64,000 nucleotides of DNA. Origin: CAYTLW01 sp964438735. Lineage in GTDB: Bacteria; Myxococcota_A; UBA9042. The stretch spans positions 1-64,000 of the forward strand of contig CAYTLW010000032.1 in assembly GCA_964438735.1 (NCBI GenBank). Direction: 5' to 3'. The notes beneath the pieces were generated by a model. That model saw only the letters and a program-made list of their open reading frames with translations, was not told the DNA's origin and searched no databases. Within the stretch, counting starts at the first letter, position 1. The number at the start of each line of letters is the position of its first letter. Below are positions 1-9,738 of this stretch, piece after piece. The position numbers and the translations under genes are program-made.

Positions 1-55
1 AGTTTGCAGGCGATTGCTGAGATGCGTCTATGAAACCGCTAAAGTCGAGACTAGA

Positions 56-77
56 GACGCCGGAGTTCGGCGTCTTT
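56..77 (+). terminator. Hairpin followed by TTT, possible terminator
   Basis: A perfect 7-bp stem (GACGCCG at 56-62, CGGCGTC at 68-74) with a 5-base loop is followed by TTT on the plus strand. It lies 3' of the minus-strand D-aminopeptidase gene and could also end a plus-strand gene left of the window. The T-tract is short, so a factor-independent terminator is only possible. Confidence 0.4.
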
Positions 78-114
78 GCGCCCGATCCGGGGTTGTCGGT
101 AGCGGCTCAATCGC

Positions 115-975
115 CTACTGCAACCAGCTCGCCGGCTGGTCCTGGGCCCTGGCGATGCCCCGCCAGATGATGGAGGCGGCGTCCGCGGCGTTGTCGGCGG
201 TGGCTGCGAACGCGCGGTCTCCACGGTCGATGACGCCCGGCACGAGCAGGGCTTTGTCGCGCATCTCCCGTCGGTAGACCTCGGCTTCGATGGTCACCGG
301 CGAAGCCACCTTCCACACCTGCAGGCGGCCGGCCCGGGACCGCCTGATGGCCTCCTCGGCGCCATCTGCGATAAGCGTGCGCGTCCTGGCCGGCGGCAGA
401 CAGATGGCCGCGTTCACCCCCAGCGCCCGCTTGACCTGGACCAGCACCGGCTCGCCTGGCAGGTCGGCGCCCGCCTCCGCCACCAGGTCGTCGGCGCCCG
501 TGACCAGACCCACCGCCATACCCATGCTGCCCAGGATGGTGGCGTTGAGTCCGGTCTCACCCACCACCTGCCCGTTGACGCGCAGGTTGGCGATGGTGCT
601 GCCGACCAGCGAGTGGCTCAGCAGCCCTGAACGTGTGCCGGCGCGGCTGTGGTAGCCGACCATGAAGGCCAGTTCAAAAGTGTCGTCGGCGCCCTGCACC
701 TGGCACAGGGGGCGGTTTTCCCAGGTGGCCGGGCCCATGACCAGCTCGGCGCGCTCGTGCAGCTCTTCGAGCACGATGTTGCGCATGACGCCGTGGCCGT
801 CGGCGACCCGAAAGGTGGCCTCGGGCGCCGCCCGCAAGGCGCCCTCGATGGCCGCGTTGACGTCGGCTGTGAGCAGCTTGCGGGCGTCGTTATAGGTGCG
901 CCCCTCCGGCATCAACTGGTCGCGATGTACCACGCCGGTGGCGCCTTCCATGTCCACAGAGATGAAGATTCGCAT
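115..975 (-). CDS. M55 family D-aminopeptidase (DppA-like)
   Basis: A 286-residue protein of peptidase family M55, zinc D-aminopeptidases that trim D-amino acids from short peptides such as wall-derived ones. The N-terminus carries the SVDMEG motif with metal ligands D8 and E10. H61 in DGHG, H109 in GYHSRAGT and E140 in GETGLN match in order and spacing the zinc ligands of Bacillus DppA (D8, E10, H60, H104, E133). The start at 975 opens directly on the conserved MRIFISVD sequence; the open frame extends further upstream but that part is unlike the family. There is no signal peptide, so it is probably cytosolic. It is separated from the upstream GH5 gene by 245 bases that contain three palindromes, so shared transcription is uncertain. 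Confidence 0.92.
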   Translation of the reverse strand: MRIFISVDMEGATGVVHRDQLMPEGRTYNDARKLLTADVNAAIEGALRAAPEATFRVADGHGVMRNIVLEELHERAELVMGPATWENRPLCQVQGADDTFELAFMVGYHSRAGTRSGLLSHSLVGSTIANLRVNGQVVGETGLNATILGSMGMAVGLVTGADDLVAEAGADLPGEPVLVQVKRALGVNAAICLPPARTRTLIADGAEEAIRRSRAGRLQVWKVASPVTIEAEVYRREMRDKALLVPGVIDRGDRAFAATADNAADAASIIWRGIARAQDQPASWLQ

Positions 976-1102
976 GGTTGCTCCGGTGCCTGTGCCCTGT
1001 GCTCGCGACCAGTGTCCCGTTGCAGGGGAAGTGGTGAGTTGGAGAGCCCGCTGTCTTTGGGCCCTGCAACGGGGCTCTTTCGCGAAGCGGAGCTCGGGGT
1101 GA

Positions 1103-1128
1103 GGCCCGAAAACGACGTTTTTCGGGCC
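1103..1128. repeat. Perfect palindrome 1 of an intergenic cluster
   Basis: GGCCCGAAAA (1103-1112) and TTTTCGGGCC (1119-1128) form a 10-bp perfect stem with a 6-base loop. It is the first of three successive palindromes in the gap between the D-aminopeptidase and GH5 genes. It may act as a transcription attenuator or be a REP-like repeat. Confidence 0.6.
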
Positions 1129-1130
1129 GA

Positions 1131-1152
1131 GGGGGATTGCCTGCAATCCCCC
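1131..1152. repeat. Perfect palindrome 2 of an intergenic cluster
   Basis: GGGGGATTG (1131-1139) pairs with CAATCCCCC (1144-1152) around a 4-base loop. It begins two bases after palindrome 1 ends. Their adjacency suggests a composite repetitive element or a strong barrier to transcription rather than chance. Confidence 0.6.
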
Positions 1153-1164
1153 TGAAGATAAGAG

Positions 1165-1225
1165 GCTAGTGGTCCATTGGCGACGACGAAGCAACTCATC
1201 AGAACCTCTGAAATGGACCACTAGC
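1165..1225. repeat. 14-bp inverted repeat overlapping GH5 stop codon
   Basis: GCTAGTGGTCCATT (1165-1178) is the exact reverse complement of AATGGACCACTAGC (1212-1225), giving a 61-base unit with a 33-base centre. The right arm contains the TAG stop codon of the GH5 gene. The size and ends resemble a small non-autonomous insertion (MITE-like), but a terminator stem is equally possible. Confidence 0.55.
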
Positions 1226-2720
1226 GCTCGAAGGCGAGCTTGACCGTCGTGCCCGCCGGTGCCTTCACCCGCAGCGCGCCGTCGTCGGCGTTCCAGCTCC
1301 AGCACGCGCCGCTGCCCTCGATGGTCACGTTGCGGGGACCTTTTTGGAACGCCCTGGCCGGCACCCGCAGCTCGGTCACGCCGCCGTCCGCGGTCCACGT
1401 GGCGCTGGCGCTGCCGGCCTTGGCGTCCCACTTCAGGCTGCCACCGCTGCCGGCCAACGCGCGCAGCCACGGCCGCACATAGGTATCCAGGATCGGCCGC
1501 TCGCTGCCGTCCACGTTCACCACCGACAGGTCTTCCTCGTTCCACTTATCCGGCGAGATCGAATACTCCCACAGGGTCGCTGACCAGCCGTGCGCGTCGA
1601 TGAAGTCCATCACCTCCGCCAGCCAGCCCGGACCGCCCATGTCGTCCGATTGCGAAGACGCGCCGTAGCCAAACTCGCCCAACAGGACCGGCAACTTCTC
1701 GGCTTTTGCAAATGCGTCGATGGTCGCCATCCGGCCGATGCTGTCCGCTTTGGAGCGCTTGCCGCCGGCGATCAGGCCCATGTCGTAGACGTGCGGGGCA
1801 TAGACGATGCCTTCGCCAGCCGGTCGCACATGCACCACGGGATCCAACAAGGCGTCGGTGCCTGGATTGTCGAAGAACACCAGGCGATCGGGCGCGATCT
1901 TGCGCAGGTGCGCGATCAGCCGCTCATGGAAGGGCGTCAGCACGTCCTTCTTCCACTGCCCAACGCCGGCGGTAGAGGTGTAGCCGCCCGGCTCGTTGAG
2001 GATCTCGAATCCGATCACCGCCGGATGGTCCTTCAGCCGTCCTGCCATCTTGGACCACATCTTCTCGAACGCCTGCAGTCGCCCATCCTCATCCTTGTAG
2101 AAGCGGTCGAACGCGCCGGTTACCGCCGGGTCGAAGTACTTCAAGAACCACGTGGCGCTGCTCTGGCATGTCTTGGTCCGATCGGCAGGCGGCAGGGTCC
2201 ACAGGGGGAAGCCGTCGCCGCAGAACGGCTCGGCATAGACGTCCTGGTGAAAGTCCACCACAACGCGCAGGCCCAGGTCGCCGGCAGCGTCCACCATGGT
2301 GACGTAGCGTTCCAGCCAGGCGTCGTCCCACGTGCCTGCGGCGGGTTCGAGGGCAGCCCAGGAAAAGGGCATCCGCACCGAATCCAGACCCCACAAAGGC
2401 AGGCGCCCGAAGTAGGTGTCGGCGGCCGCTCGGAAGGCGGTCAAATCCATGTCGGCGGTGACCGGAAAGGGCACGAATGGCGCGACTTTCGAGCGCCCAC
2501 CGGTGTTCAGGCCGCGCAAGACGACCTGGCGCCCTGCACCATCTCGAAGTCGGCCTTCGGAACCGATGGTCAGCGGCCCCTGGGCCGCCACCGGATCGGC
2601 GAGTGGGCCGTCACATGGGCCCGGTGTGGTGGCTTCTTCTATGCCACAGGCGGCCAGGGATGCGATGACGCAGCACAGTGCCAGATGTCTCCGTGGGCGG
2701 CCGGGCCGGGCGGCCATCAT
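1221..2720 (-). CDS. GH5 endoglycoceramidase-like lipoprotein
   Basis: A 499-residue glycoside hydrolase family 5 protein with an N-terminal lipoprotein signal (lipobox SLAAC, C25). The TIM-barrel region covers about residues 50-420. The acid/base glutamate is E243 in FEILNEP and the nucleophile is E349 in LLGEFGY; this spacing is close to Rhodococcus endoglycoceramidase II (E233/E351). DFHQD near residue 157 also fits this subgroup. Residues 425-499 look like the C-terminal beta-sandwich found in endoglycoceramidases. The predicted activity is cleavage of a glycan from a glycolipid or related beta-glycoside at the cell surface; the true substrate is unknown. Its ATG overlaps the stop of the upstream PEBP gene by four bases (2717-2720), so the two are probably translated together. 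Confidence 0.85.
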   Translation of the reverse strand: MMAARPGRPRRHLALCCVIASLAACGIEEATTPGPCDGPLADPVAAQGPLTIGSEGRLRDGAGRQVVLRGLNTGGRSKVAPFVPFPVTADMDLTAFRAAADTYFGRLPLWGLDSVRMPFSWAALEPAAGTWDDAWLERYVTMVDAAGDLGLRVVVDFHQDVYAEPFCGDGFPLWTLPPADRTKTCQSSATWFLKYFDPAVTGAFDRFYKDEDGRLQAFEKMWSKMAGRLKDHPAVIGFEILNEPGGYTSTAGVGQWKKDVLTPFHERLIAHLRKIAPDRLVFFDNPGTDALLDPVVHVRPAGEGIVYAPHVYDMGLIAGGKRSKADSIGRMATIDAFAKAEKLPVLLGEFGYGASSQSDDMGGPGWLAEVMDFIDAHGWSATLWEYSISPDKWNEEDLSVVNVDGSERPILDTYVRPWLRALAGSGGSLKWDAKAGSASATWTADGGVTELRVPARAFQKGPRNVTIEGSGACWSWNADDGALRVKAPAGTTVKLAFER

Positions 2721-3493
2721 GGTGCGCCACTGGGAGGACTGGCGCCCGCAGGACTCGCGCTCGTGGGACTCGCCGGCGCGGGCGCGCCTGGCGGCTGGGT
2801 CGGCGCTGGCGGCTTGGCCGGCGCCTTCTTCTTGATGTAGGTGCCCATGAGCGTGGCGCTGGCCAGCACGTGGCCCTCGAGCGCCGCTGTGAGCTCATCC
2901 TTGGTGGGCGTGTCCAGGTCTGCCAGGTCCACGTCGACGGCGTAGAGGCGGTGGTAGTAGCGATGGCGACCGATGGGCGGGCAGGGGCCGCCATAGGTGG
3001 TGCGCTTCCAGCTGTTCATTCCACGAACTGTGCCGACGGGCAGACCGCTGTACTCAGCGTTGGAGGTCAGGCCCGTGGCCGCCACCGGGATGCGCAGCAG
3101 CACCCAGTGGACCCATGTCATGCGCGGCGCTGCGGGATCGGGCGCGTCGGGATCGGTGATGACCAGCGCGAGGCTGCGGGTGCCCGGCGGCACGCCACGC
3201 CAGATCAAGGGCGGAGTCTGGTCTTCTCCCTCGCAGGTATAGCGAGAAGGGATCTCGGCGCCTTCTTCGAAAGCCGGCGACCACAATCGCAACGGCCCCG
3301 AGGGAGCGCGCACGACGGGCGGCGGCCGTTCTCTGGTGGTGGGCGTGACACCAGCGGCAGTCGACGGCGCTTTCGAGTGGTCGGTGGGCGGCGTCGGTGT
3401 CGGCGCGGGCGGCTTTTCCCGGCCGCAGCTGCACAACAGGAGCGCAACCACTCCGGTAAAGGCGACGATCGGGAGCTTGCGCGCTGTGATCAT
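2717..3493 (-). CDS. YbhB/YbcL-type PEBP lipoprotein
   Basis: A 258-residue protein with a lipoprotein-like leader ending LLLCSC, then a Pro/Thr-rich linker to about residue 75, then a phosphatidylethanolamine-binding-protein fold of the bacterial YbhB/YbcL type. Family motifs are visible: FEEGAEIPSRYTCEGED, LALVITDPDAPD with the ligand-pocket Asp-Pro-Asp, WVHWVL, and YGGPCPPIGRHRYYHRLYA with the conserved GPCPP and HRY. Members bind small anionic ligands; no enzymatic role is established for the bacterial proteins. It is the first gene of a two-gene unit with the GH5 lipoprotein, joined by an ATGA overlap, which suggests a shared role at the envelope. Confidence 0.85.
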   Translation of the reverse strand: MITARKLPIVAFTGVVALLLCSCGREKPPAPTPTPPTDHSKAPSTAAGVTPTTRERPPPVVRAPSGPLRLWSPAFEEGAEIPSRYTCEGEDQTPPLIWRGVPPGTRSLALVITDPDAPDPAAPRMTWVHWVLLRIPVAATGLTSNAEYSGLPVGTVRGMNSWKRTTYGGPCPPIGRHRYYHRLYAVDVDLADLDTPTKDELTAALEGHVLASATLMGTYIKKKAPAKPPAPTQPPGAPAPASPTSASPAGASPPSGAP

Positions 3494-3557
3494 CGGCTGC
3501 CTCCCCTGTCACCCCATCGCGTCGGTTGTGCCGCAGCACGCCGCCCGACGCAAGCCG

Positions 3558-4382
3558 TCAACCCATTACCGACCGATCAGACGCGGCGAAATGCGCCAGC
3601 ATGGCTGTGTTGAGAGCGTCTGCACATTGCCGGATCACCCCATGCCCGGCGGCGTCGAAACGCATCACCTTGGCGTGGGGCAACAGTCGGGCAAGTCGGT
3701 CCACCTCGCGCGGCCGGATGAGCAGATCGCGACCCGGCCGCACCAGCAGGGTCGGCAGGCCGCCCAATTCGGCCAGGCGTGAGGCGGTCTCATGCCCCCG
3801 AATCGCCGCCAGCTGATCCCGCCTTGTGCCCGCCGGCACCGGCTCGCCGAAGTCGTTGATCATCACCTCGCGCAACCAGCGTCGATCACAGGTCGCCAGA
3901 AAGTCGTCGGGGAAGAGCAACCGCTCCAAGTTGCGCATGCGTCGCCGCGTGCTGCCCACCGCCGTGCCCGCGAATCGCAAGGCGCCGCGTGCGCTCGGCA
4001 ACATGGCCCGAACCCCGCCCGCATGGGTGGCGACAAGCGATAAGCTGACCAGCCGGTCTGGATTGGCCAGGGCCAGGTGTTGGGCGACCATGCCGCCCAT
4101 GGACACGCCGACGACGTGCGCCCGAGACCAGCCCAGGTGGTCGAGCAGCGCCCTGGCGTCACCGGCCAGGTCGGCCATACTCCACGGCCCCGCAGGCGCC
4201 CGACTGCCGCCGACGTCGCGATTGTCGAACCACGCCACCTGGTGATGTGTCGACAGGGTGGGCACCTGTAACCGCCAGGCGCTCCCGGGCACGCAATAGC
4301 CCATGATCAGGAGCACGGGGCTGCCGCCGTCGCCGGCCACGTCATAGCTCAACCGAATCCGGCCAAACTCGGCCTGTTGCAT
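3558..4382 (-). CDS. Alpha/beta hydrolase
   Basis: A 274-residue alpha/beta-hydrolase fold protein. The nucleophile elbow GVSMGG, an oxyanion/NRDVGGS region, an acidic residue in RPGRDLLI and the late histidine in DAAGHGV form the usual Ser-Asp-His arrangement. No signal peptide is seen. A GGAGAG ribosome-binding site lies about 8 bases before the ATG at 4382. The sequence resembles the broad esterase / haloperoxidase-like group; the substrate cannot be told. It lies 30 bases downstream of the glycosylphosphotransferase gene on the same strand and may share its transcript. Confidence 0.85.
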   Translation of the reverse strand: MQQAEFGRIRLSYDVAGDGGSPVLLIMGYCVPGSAWRLQVPTLSTHHQVAWFDNRDVGGSRAPAGPWSMADLAGDARALLDHLGWSRAHVVGVSMGGMVAQHLALANPDRLVSLSLVATHAGGVRAMLPSARGALRFAGTAVGSTRRRMRNLERLLFPDDFLATCDRRWLREVMINDFGEPVPAGTRRDQLAAIRGHETASRLAELGGLPTLLVRPGRDLLIRPREVDRLARLLPHAKVMRFDAAGHGVIRQCADALNTAMLAHFAASDRSVMG

Positions 4383-4412
4383 GGCTCTCCGACGGCCGCG
4401 GTTTTGGTTGGG

Positions 4413-5870
4413 CTAGTGCGCGCCTTTACGACCCAGCACGGCGGGCACGGTGCGAAGCAGGATGCGCAGGTCCTTGGCCACCGAGTTGTTGCCGATGTAG
4501 TCCAGGTCCATGAAGGCCCGTTCCGGGTAGCGCACGTCGCTGCGGCCGCTCACCTGCCACAGCCCGGTGACGCCGGGTCGCACGGCCAGAAAGAGGTCGG
4601 CGTAGGGCTGGTAGTGGGCGATCTCGTCGGGCACGATCGGCCGCGGCCCCACCAGGGACATGTCGCCGCGCAGCACATTGAAGAGCTGGGGCAGCTCGTC
4701 CAGGCTCGATCGGCGCAGGAATCGTCCCAAGGGCGAAATGCGCGGGTCCTCGGCCTCCGGCAGCTTGAAGTCGTTGTCCACGTAGCGTTGATAGAGCGCG
4801 GGATCGGCCTTGAGCGCGGCCTCGGCGTCGACCCGCATGGAGCGGAACTTGTACAGCAGGAAGCGGTTGCCGCCGAGGCCAAGGCGCTGCTGGGCAAAGA
4901 GCGAGGGCCCGGGATCCCAGATGCGGATCGCCAGCCAGACTGCGACAAAGAGGGGCGACAGGCTCAGCAAAGCGACCGCCGACACGGCCACATCCATCAC
5001 GCGCTTGGCGGCTGCGCCGAGTTCATCTCGCGGCATGGGGCCGTAGGAGATCATCGGTACGCCGGAGAACTCCGTCACCCGGCCGCGTACGCCGTCTGCG
5101 CTGCCCTGCAGGGTCGACACGACCGACACCACCCGGCCGCGTTCGGTCATGGATTGGACCAGCGGCGCGAGTTCGGCCAGCTGCCGCGCGCCACCGACGA
5201 CGAAAACCTCGTCCACCGGATGGTCGACGAGCACCTGTTCCAGGTCCGGCAGGCGGCCCAGCACCGGCAGGCTGCCCACATCTTCCGGCGCATCGTCGTT
5301 GCTCCACAGCACACCGACCGGGCGATAGCCGAAGTCGGTTGCGCCAGCCAGCACCTGGGCAAACCAGGACACCGGCTTGCCCGCGCCGACCACCATGGCG
5401 TGGCGGATGAACTGACTGCTCTGGGACAGGCGACGGAGCAGGTTGCGCATGAAGAGATCCTTCACCAACAGCAGGATCAGGCCGGTCAGGAAGTAATAGC
5501 CGAAGTAGAGGCGGCTGACGGTGGCCAGCTTGATGGTGAAGACAGCCAGCGAACTGGCCAGCACCGCCCACATCAGGCCGCCCAGGTGATGGCCCAACAG
5601 GCCGAGCAGACTGCTGTATTGGGCCCGCAGGAAGCCGCGTCCGCGGCGCAGGCCCCAGACCCAGGCCACCAGGCTCAATACCAGCAACATGGCGTAGTCC
5701 ACGCCGGCGGCCTTGCTCGGATCCCAATCGGTCGACGGGACGCGGCCCAGCAACGGCAGGTCGTCGTGGTACATACGGGCGACGAAAGCGATGCCAAACG
5801 CCCCTGCGATGCACAACGCGTCGAGGATCGATTGCGATCCTCGCAGCGTTCTTGCTCGTTCGTCGAACAT
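4413..5870 (-). CDS. Polyprenyl glycosylphosphotransferase (EPS priming enzyme)
   Basis: A 485-residue exopolysaccharide priming enzyme that transfers a sugar 1-phosphate from a nucleotide sugar to undecaprenyl phosphate in the inner membrane. There are four hydrophobic segments in the first 140 residues, then a CoA-binding-like nucleotide domain (about 160-260, with AMVVGAGK), another membrane segment near 310 (VSAVALLSLSPLFVAVWLAI), and the C-terminal bacterial sugar transferase domain with LYKFRSMRVDAE, RRSSLDELPQLFNVLRGDMSLVG split across two motifs, and PGVTGLWQVSGRS. The ATG at 5870 has TGGAGAG 6 bases upstream, so it is chosen over upstream in-frame starts. No polymerase, flippase or other transferase genes lie nearby, so it is an isolated initiating enzyme here. 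Confidence 0.93.
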   Translation of the reverse strand: MFDERARTLRGSQSILDALCIAGAFGIAFVARMYHDDLPLLGRVPSTDWDPSKAAGVDYAMLLVLSLVAWVWGLRRGRGFLRAQYSSLLGLLGHHLGGLMWAVLASSLAVFTIKLATVSRLYFGYYFLTGLILLLVKDLFMRNLLRRLSQSSQFIRHAMVVGAGKPVSWFAQVLAGATDFGYRPVGVLWSNDDAPEDVGSLPVLGRLPDLEQVLVDHPVDEVFVVGGARQLAELAPLVQSMTERGRVVSVVSTLQGSADGVRGRVTEFSGVPMISYGPMPRDELGAAAKRVMDVAVSAVALLSLSPLFVAVWLAIRIWDPGPSLFAQQRLGLGGNRFLLYKFRSMRVDAEAALKADPALYQRYVDNDFKLPEAEDPRISPLGRFLRRSSLDELPQLFNVLRGDMSLVGPRPIVPDEIAHYQPYADLFLAVRPGVTGLWQVSGRSDVRYPERAFMDLDYIGNNSVAKDLRILLRTVPAVLGRKGAH

Positions 5871-5993
5871 CGGCTCTCCAGGGCGCCGGTCGGGGCGCCA
5901 GCGCCCGGAGTCTAATGGAGGACCGTTCCGCCGACCAGAGGTGCGCTGTTGCAACCGCTGGCCGACCACACCCTAAGATGCGATAAACGACAC

Positions 5994-7631
5994 ATGCAGC
6001 GATCCCGCCGTACTCTGCAGCCCTCACCAACCATGCCGACGGCCAGCCCCATGACAAGCGGCGCGTTGTGCGCGCTGGCGCTGCTGGTGGCCTCGGGCTG
6101 GTGCGTGACCGCTGACGCCAGGCCGGTGCGCATGGATCGCTCCCTGTATATCGCCGGGCAGAGCCTGGCCTGGCCCCACGGCACATTGGCGCTGATCGGC
6201 AATCCGGCCGGGCTCGCGTCCATGGAGGCCTATGAGCTGAACCTGCGCTTCTCCGAGGGCGGCGTGGCGGTTGGTGGCGATCGCGGTGCCGGTTGGGGGA
6301 TCTTTGCCGGAGCGCCCCTGGGGCCACTCGCCCTGTCCGTTGGCGTCGAGCATGCCGCCGACCCGCCGCCAGCGGTCAAGAGCTTCCCGGCGTTCACGGA
6401 CCTGTCGCGCCTCAGCGTCGGCGCCGGCGCCCGCTTCGGCGGCTGGCTCGATGTGGGCCTGGCGTGGCGAACTCACTTCGGCCAGGCGGACAGCGTGGGC
6501 GGGCTGGCCACCCTGGACCTGGGGATGCAAATCAGCCCCTGGTCGTGGCTGGCGCTGGGCTGGCGCGTCTCCGACCTGTTGGGCGCCACGACGTTCGCTC
6601 TACCCTCCGACCAGGAAGCGATCCTGGGCCCGCACTACTCCTGGGGGTGGGTCATCAAGCTGCTCGACGACAGCCTGTTGTGGACCACGGATCTGCAATG
6701 GCCGGGCGTCGAGTCGCTGGCCACCATCCGCGGCAGTCTGCAATACCGGCGCAAGACCGGCTGGGGCGGCGGGCTCGACTGGGTACTGCACGGACGCGAC
6801 AGGGGCTCGGCCAGCGGTGACACCCGCATCGGCGTCATCCTGCGCTACGAGGCGCAGGCGTGGGGCGGCGCGCTGGATCTGCATCGCGATGACGACCCCC
6901 ACGGGGTACCGGTCGTGCGCGCGGGCGTGACCGGATGGGCCCGCTACAAGCCGAAACACGACGCCTGGTGGCACGTCGTCAAAGAGGTCACCGGGCGCGC
7001 CCCGGGCCGCCGCAAGGCGGGCATCAAGGACCACCTGCGCAACCGACGTGTGGGCTGGAAGGGCAAGCTCAAGGGCGGCTCCAAGCGGCGCGCCGCAGCC
7101 CTGGCGCGGGCTGTGCTCAGCTGGAGTGGCGCGATGGTCACGGAGAACGTCGAAGCCCTGTGCGCGGCGCTGGCGCCCGGCCAGGTGCGCTTCGACATCG
7201 AAACCCGAGATCCGCCCCTGGTCATACACCGCTCTTTCGGCCGCGAGGAGGCCTGCCTGTCACTGGTCAAGGGCGAACTGCAGAGCTTCGTGCATGAATT
7301 CGGGCCCGCCTTCCTGCACGCCGAGGTCGCCGTCCTGCTGCCAGAGCTGTTCCGCATTCACGGCGGCCCCTACTTCCGACTGCCCCCGAGCCAGACAGAT
7401 GCCTACATCCGCCGGCTTGCCGAGGCCAGAAAGAAACAGAAGAAGCTAAAATGTATGGTGTATCGAGCGAATCCGCTGACCATCCTGCGGCCGGCTGCCG
7501 GTCGCAAGGAGCCGGTTGTGCGGGTCTACGAGGTCGAGATGGAATGCCTCGGCGTACGCAACTACGTCATCCAATTCGCCGGCAGCCTGGCCAACGGATT
7601 CCGCATTCGCAAGGTCGCTATTTCCTTCTGA
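5994..7631 (+). CDS. Outer-membrane barrel-like protein with unknown C-terminal domain
   Basis: A 545-residue exported protein of unknown function. The leader (basic RSRR, hydrophobic LCALALLVASGW, then TADA) looks like a signal peptide; the start could also be 6033 or 6051, since no convincing ribosome-binding site is seen. Residues about 45-335 alternate glycine and aromatic residues in a pattern typical of beta-barrels, with an NPAGLA motif near the start as in PorV/TraF-type outer-membrane proteins. The C-terminal ~210 residues (after a basic KRR linker) form a separate domain with two or three cysteines that I do not recognise. It converges on the Cys-rich barrel gene with only 12 bases between stops. 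Confidence 0.75.
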   Translation: MQRSRRTLQPSPTMPTASPMTSGALCALALLVASGWCVTADARPVRMDRSLYIAGQSLAWPHGTLALIGNPAGLASMEAYELNLRFSEGGVAVGGDRGAGWGIFAGAPLGPLALSVGVEHAADPPPAVKSFPAFTDLSRLSVGAGARFGGWLDVGLAWRTHFGQADSVGGLATLDLGMQISPWSWLALGWRVSDLLGATTFALPSDQEAILGPHYSWGWVIKLLDDSLLWTTDLQWPGVESLATIRGSLQYRRKTGWGGGLDWVLHGRDRGSASGDTRIGVILRYEAQAWGGALDLHRDDDPHGVPVVRAGVTGWARYKPKHDAWWHVVKEVTGRAPGRRKAGIKDHLRNRRVGWKGKLKGGSKRRAAALARAVLSWSGAMVTENVEALCAALAPGQVRFDIETRDPPLVIHRSFGREEACLSLVKGELQSFVHEFGPAFLHAEVAVLLPELFRIHGGPYFRLPPSQTDAYIRRLAEARKKQKKLKCMVYRANPLTILRPAAGRKEPVVRVYEVEMECLGVRNYVIQFAGSLANGFRIRKVAISF

Positions 7632-7643
7632 TCGCCGCCGACC

Positions 7644-8492
7644 CTACAGCGCCCAGCCGCCGTGCAGCGACAGCGTGGGCAGGACGGCGAAGTCGGCGTC
7701 GGCGGGATACCGATCGTTGTACAGCAGCGCCGCTCCGATCTCGACCCGCAACAGGTAGTCCTTCATCCGGGTCAAACGCAGGGTGAAGCCGCTGCCTGCG
7801 GTGGCCCATACGGCGTTGACCGAGCGCCCGGCGCCGAAGAGGAAGCGGCCCGAACCGGTGATCAATTCGCCAGCGCTGGCGGCCAGCTCGCCGTCGGTCC
7901 CGTTGGCAGACGCGTCGCCTGCATAGCCCATCGCCGCGGCCCACAGGTCCAGGCTCACCGTGCCACCGCGCGCCGGTTCGCTGCGCACACCAATGCGCCA
8001 GCCGATACCGCCCTCGATCAAGGAGGTGCCGAGGCCGATCTCCAGCCACCGATTGCTGCCCGCCGGCAGGTCGACGTGCACCAGGAAGCCGGCCGGAAAC
8101 GTCGGACCGCCCAGGAATCGCCAACCAGCCAGCTCACGACCCCCGCCGGGGTGTCCAACTCGGTGCATGGCCCGTGGCGGCGGCACGACGCAGAGTCCCT
8201 GGTGGCATCTGCGGCCGACCGTACAGTCCTGCGTGGCGTAGCACTGGCGCAGTCGACAGAGCTCCTCTCGACACATTCGCCCGGCAGGACATTGCTGGTC
8301 GCGCTGGCAATGCACCGGCACGCAGCGGCTTTCGCGGCAGAGCAGTACGCCGCTGCAATCGCCATCATCTACACAGGATTCGGCCGCCTCTGCGGTGGAG
8401 GTGGTGAGCGACACCCCGGTCGTCAGCAGGGCGACCAGGAGCAGCCGGCGCGTGGCCAGTTCCCATGCGATCCCGGCCGGCGTTCTGGTCAC
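7644..8492 (-). CDS. Secreted Cys-rich protein with beta-barrel-like C-terminus
   Basis: A 282-residue protein with a GTG start at 8492 preceded by GGGGAG. A signal peptide (hydrophobic LLLVALLTTGVSL, ending AEAAES) is followed by three Cys-rich modules of about 20 residues with the pattern C-x(5)-C-x(5)-C-x(5)-C (residues about 38-100), as often seen in myxobacterial surface proteins. Residues 120-282 have the alternating Gly/aromatic pattern of an outer-membrane beta-barrel. The likely role is a surface-exposed barrel with a disulfide-rich periplasmic or external cap; no enzymatic motif is visible. It is tail-to-tail with the larger barrel gene, so the pair is not an operon. Confidence 0.72.
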   Translation of the reverse strand: MTRTPAGIAWELATRRLLLVALLTTGVSLTTSTAEAAESCVDDGDCSGVLLCRESRCVPVHCQRDQQCPAGRMCREELCRLRQCYATQDCTVGRRCHQGLCVVPPPRAMHRVGHPGGGRELAGWRFLGGPTFPAGFLVHVDLPAGSNRWLEIGLGTSLIEGGIGWRIGVRSEPARGGTVSLDLWAAAMGYAGDASANGTDGELAASAGELITGSGRFLFGAGRSVNAVWATAGSGFTLRLTRMKDYLLRVEIGAALLYNDRYPADADFAVLPTLSLHGGWAL

Positions 8493-8559
8493 CTGTCTCC
8501 CCGTCGCCCGCGCCCGCCAAAGCCGGGGCGCGTTTATCGCCGGCCCCAGAGCGCTCCGC

Positions 8560-9738
<1,179 letters not shown>

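Noticed and set aside
115..1545. D-aminopeptidase with a 190-residue N-terminal extension
   Set aside because: The extension is antisense to the GH5 gene and passes through the palindrome cluster; the family N-terminus begins exactly at 975.
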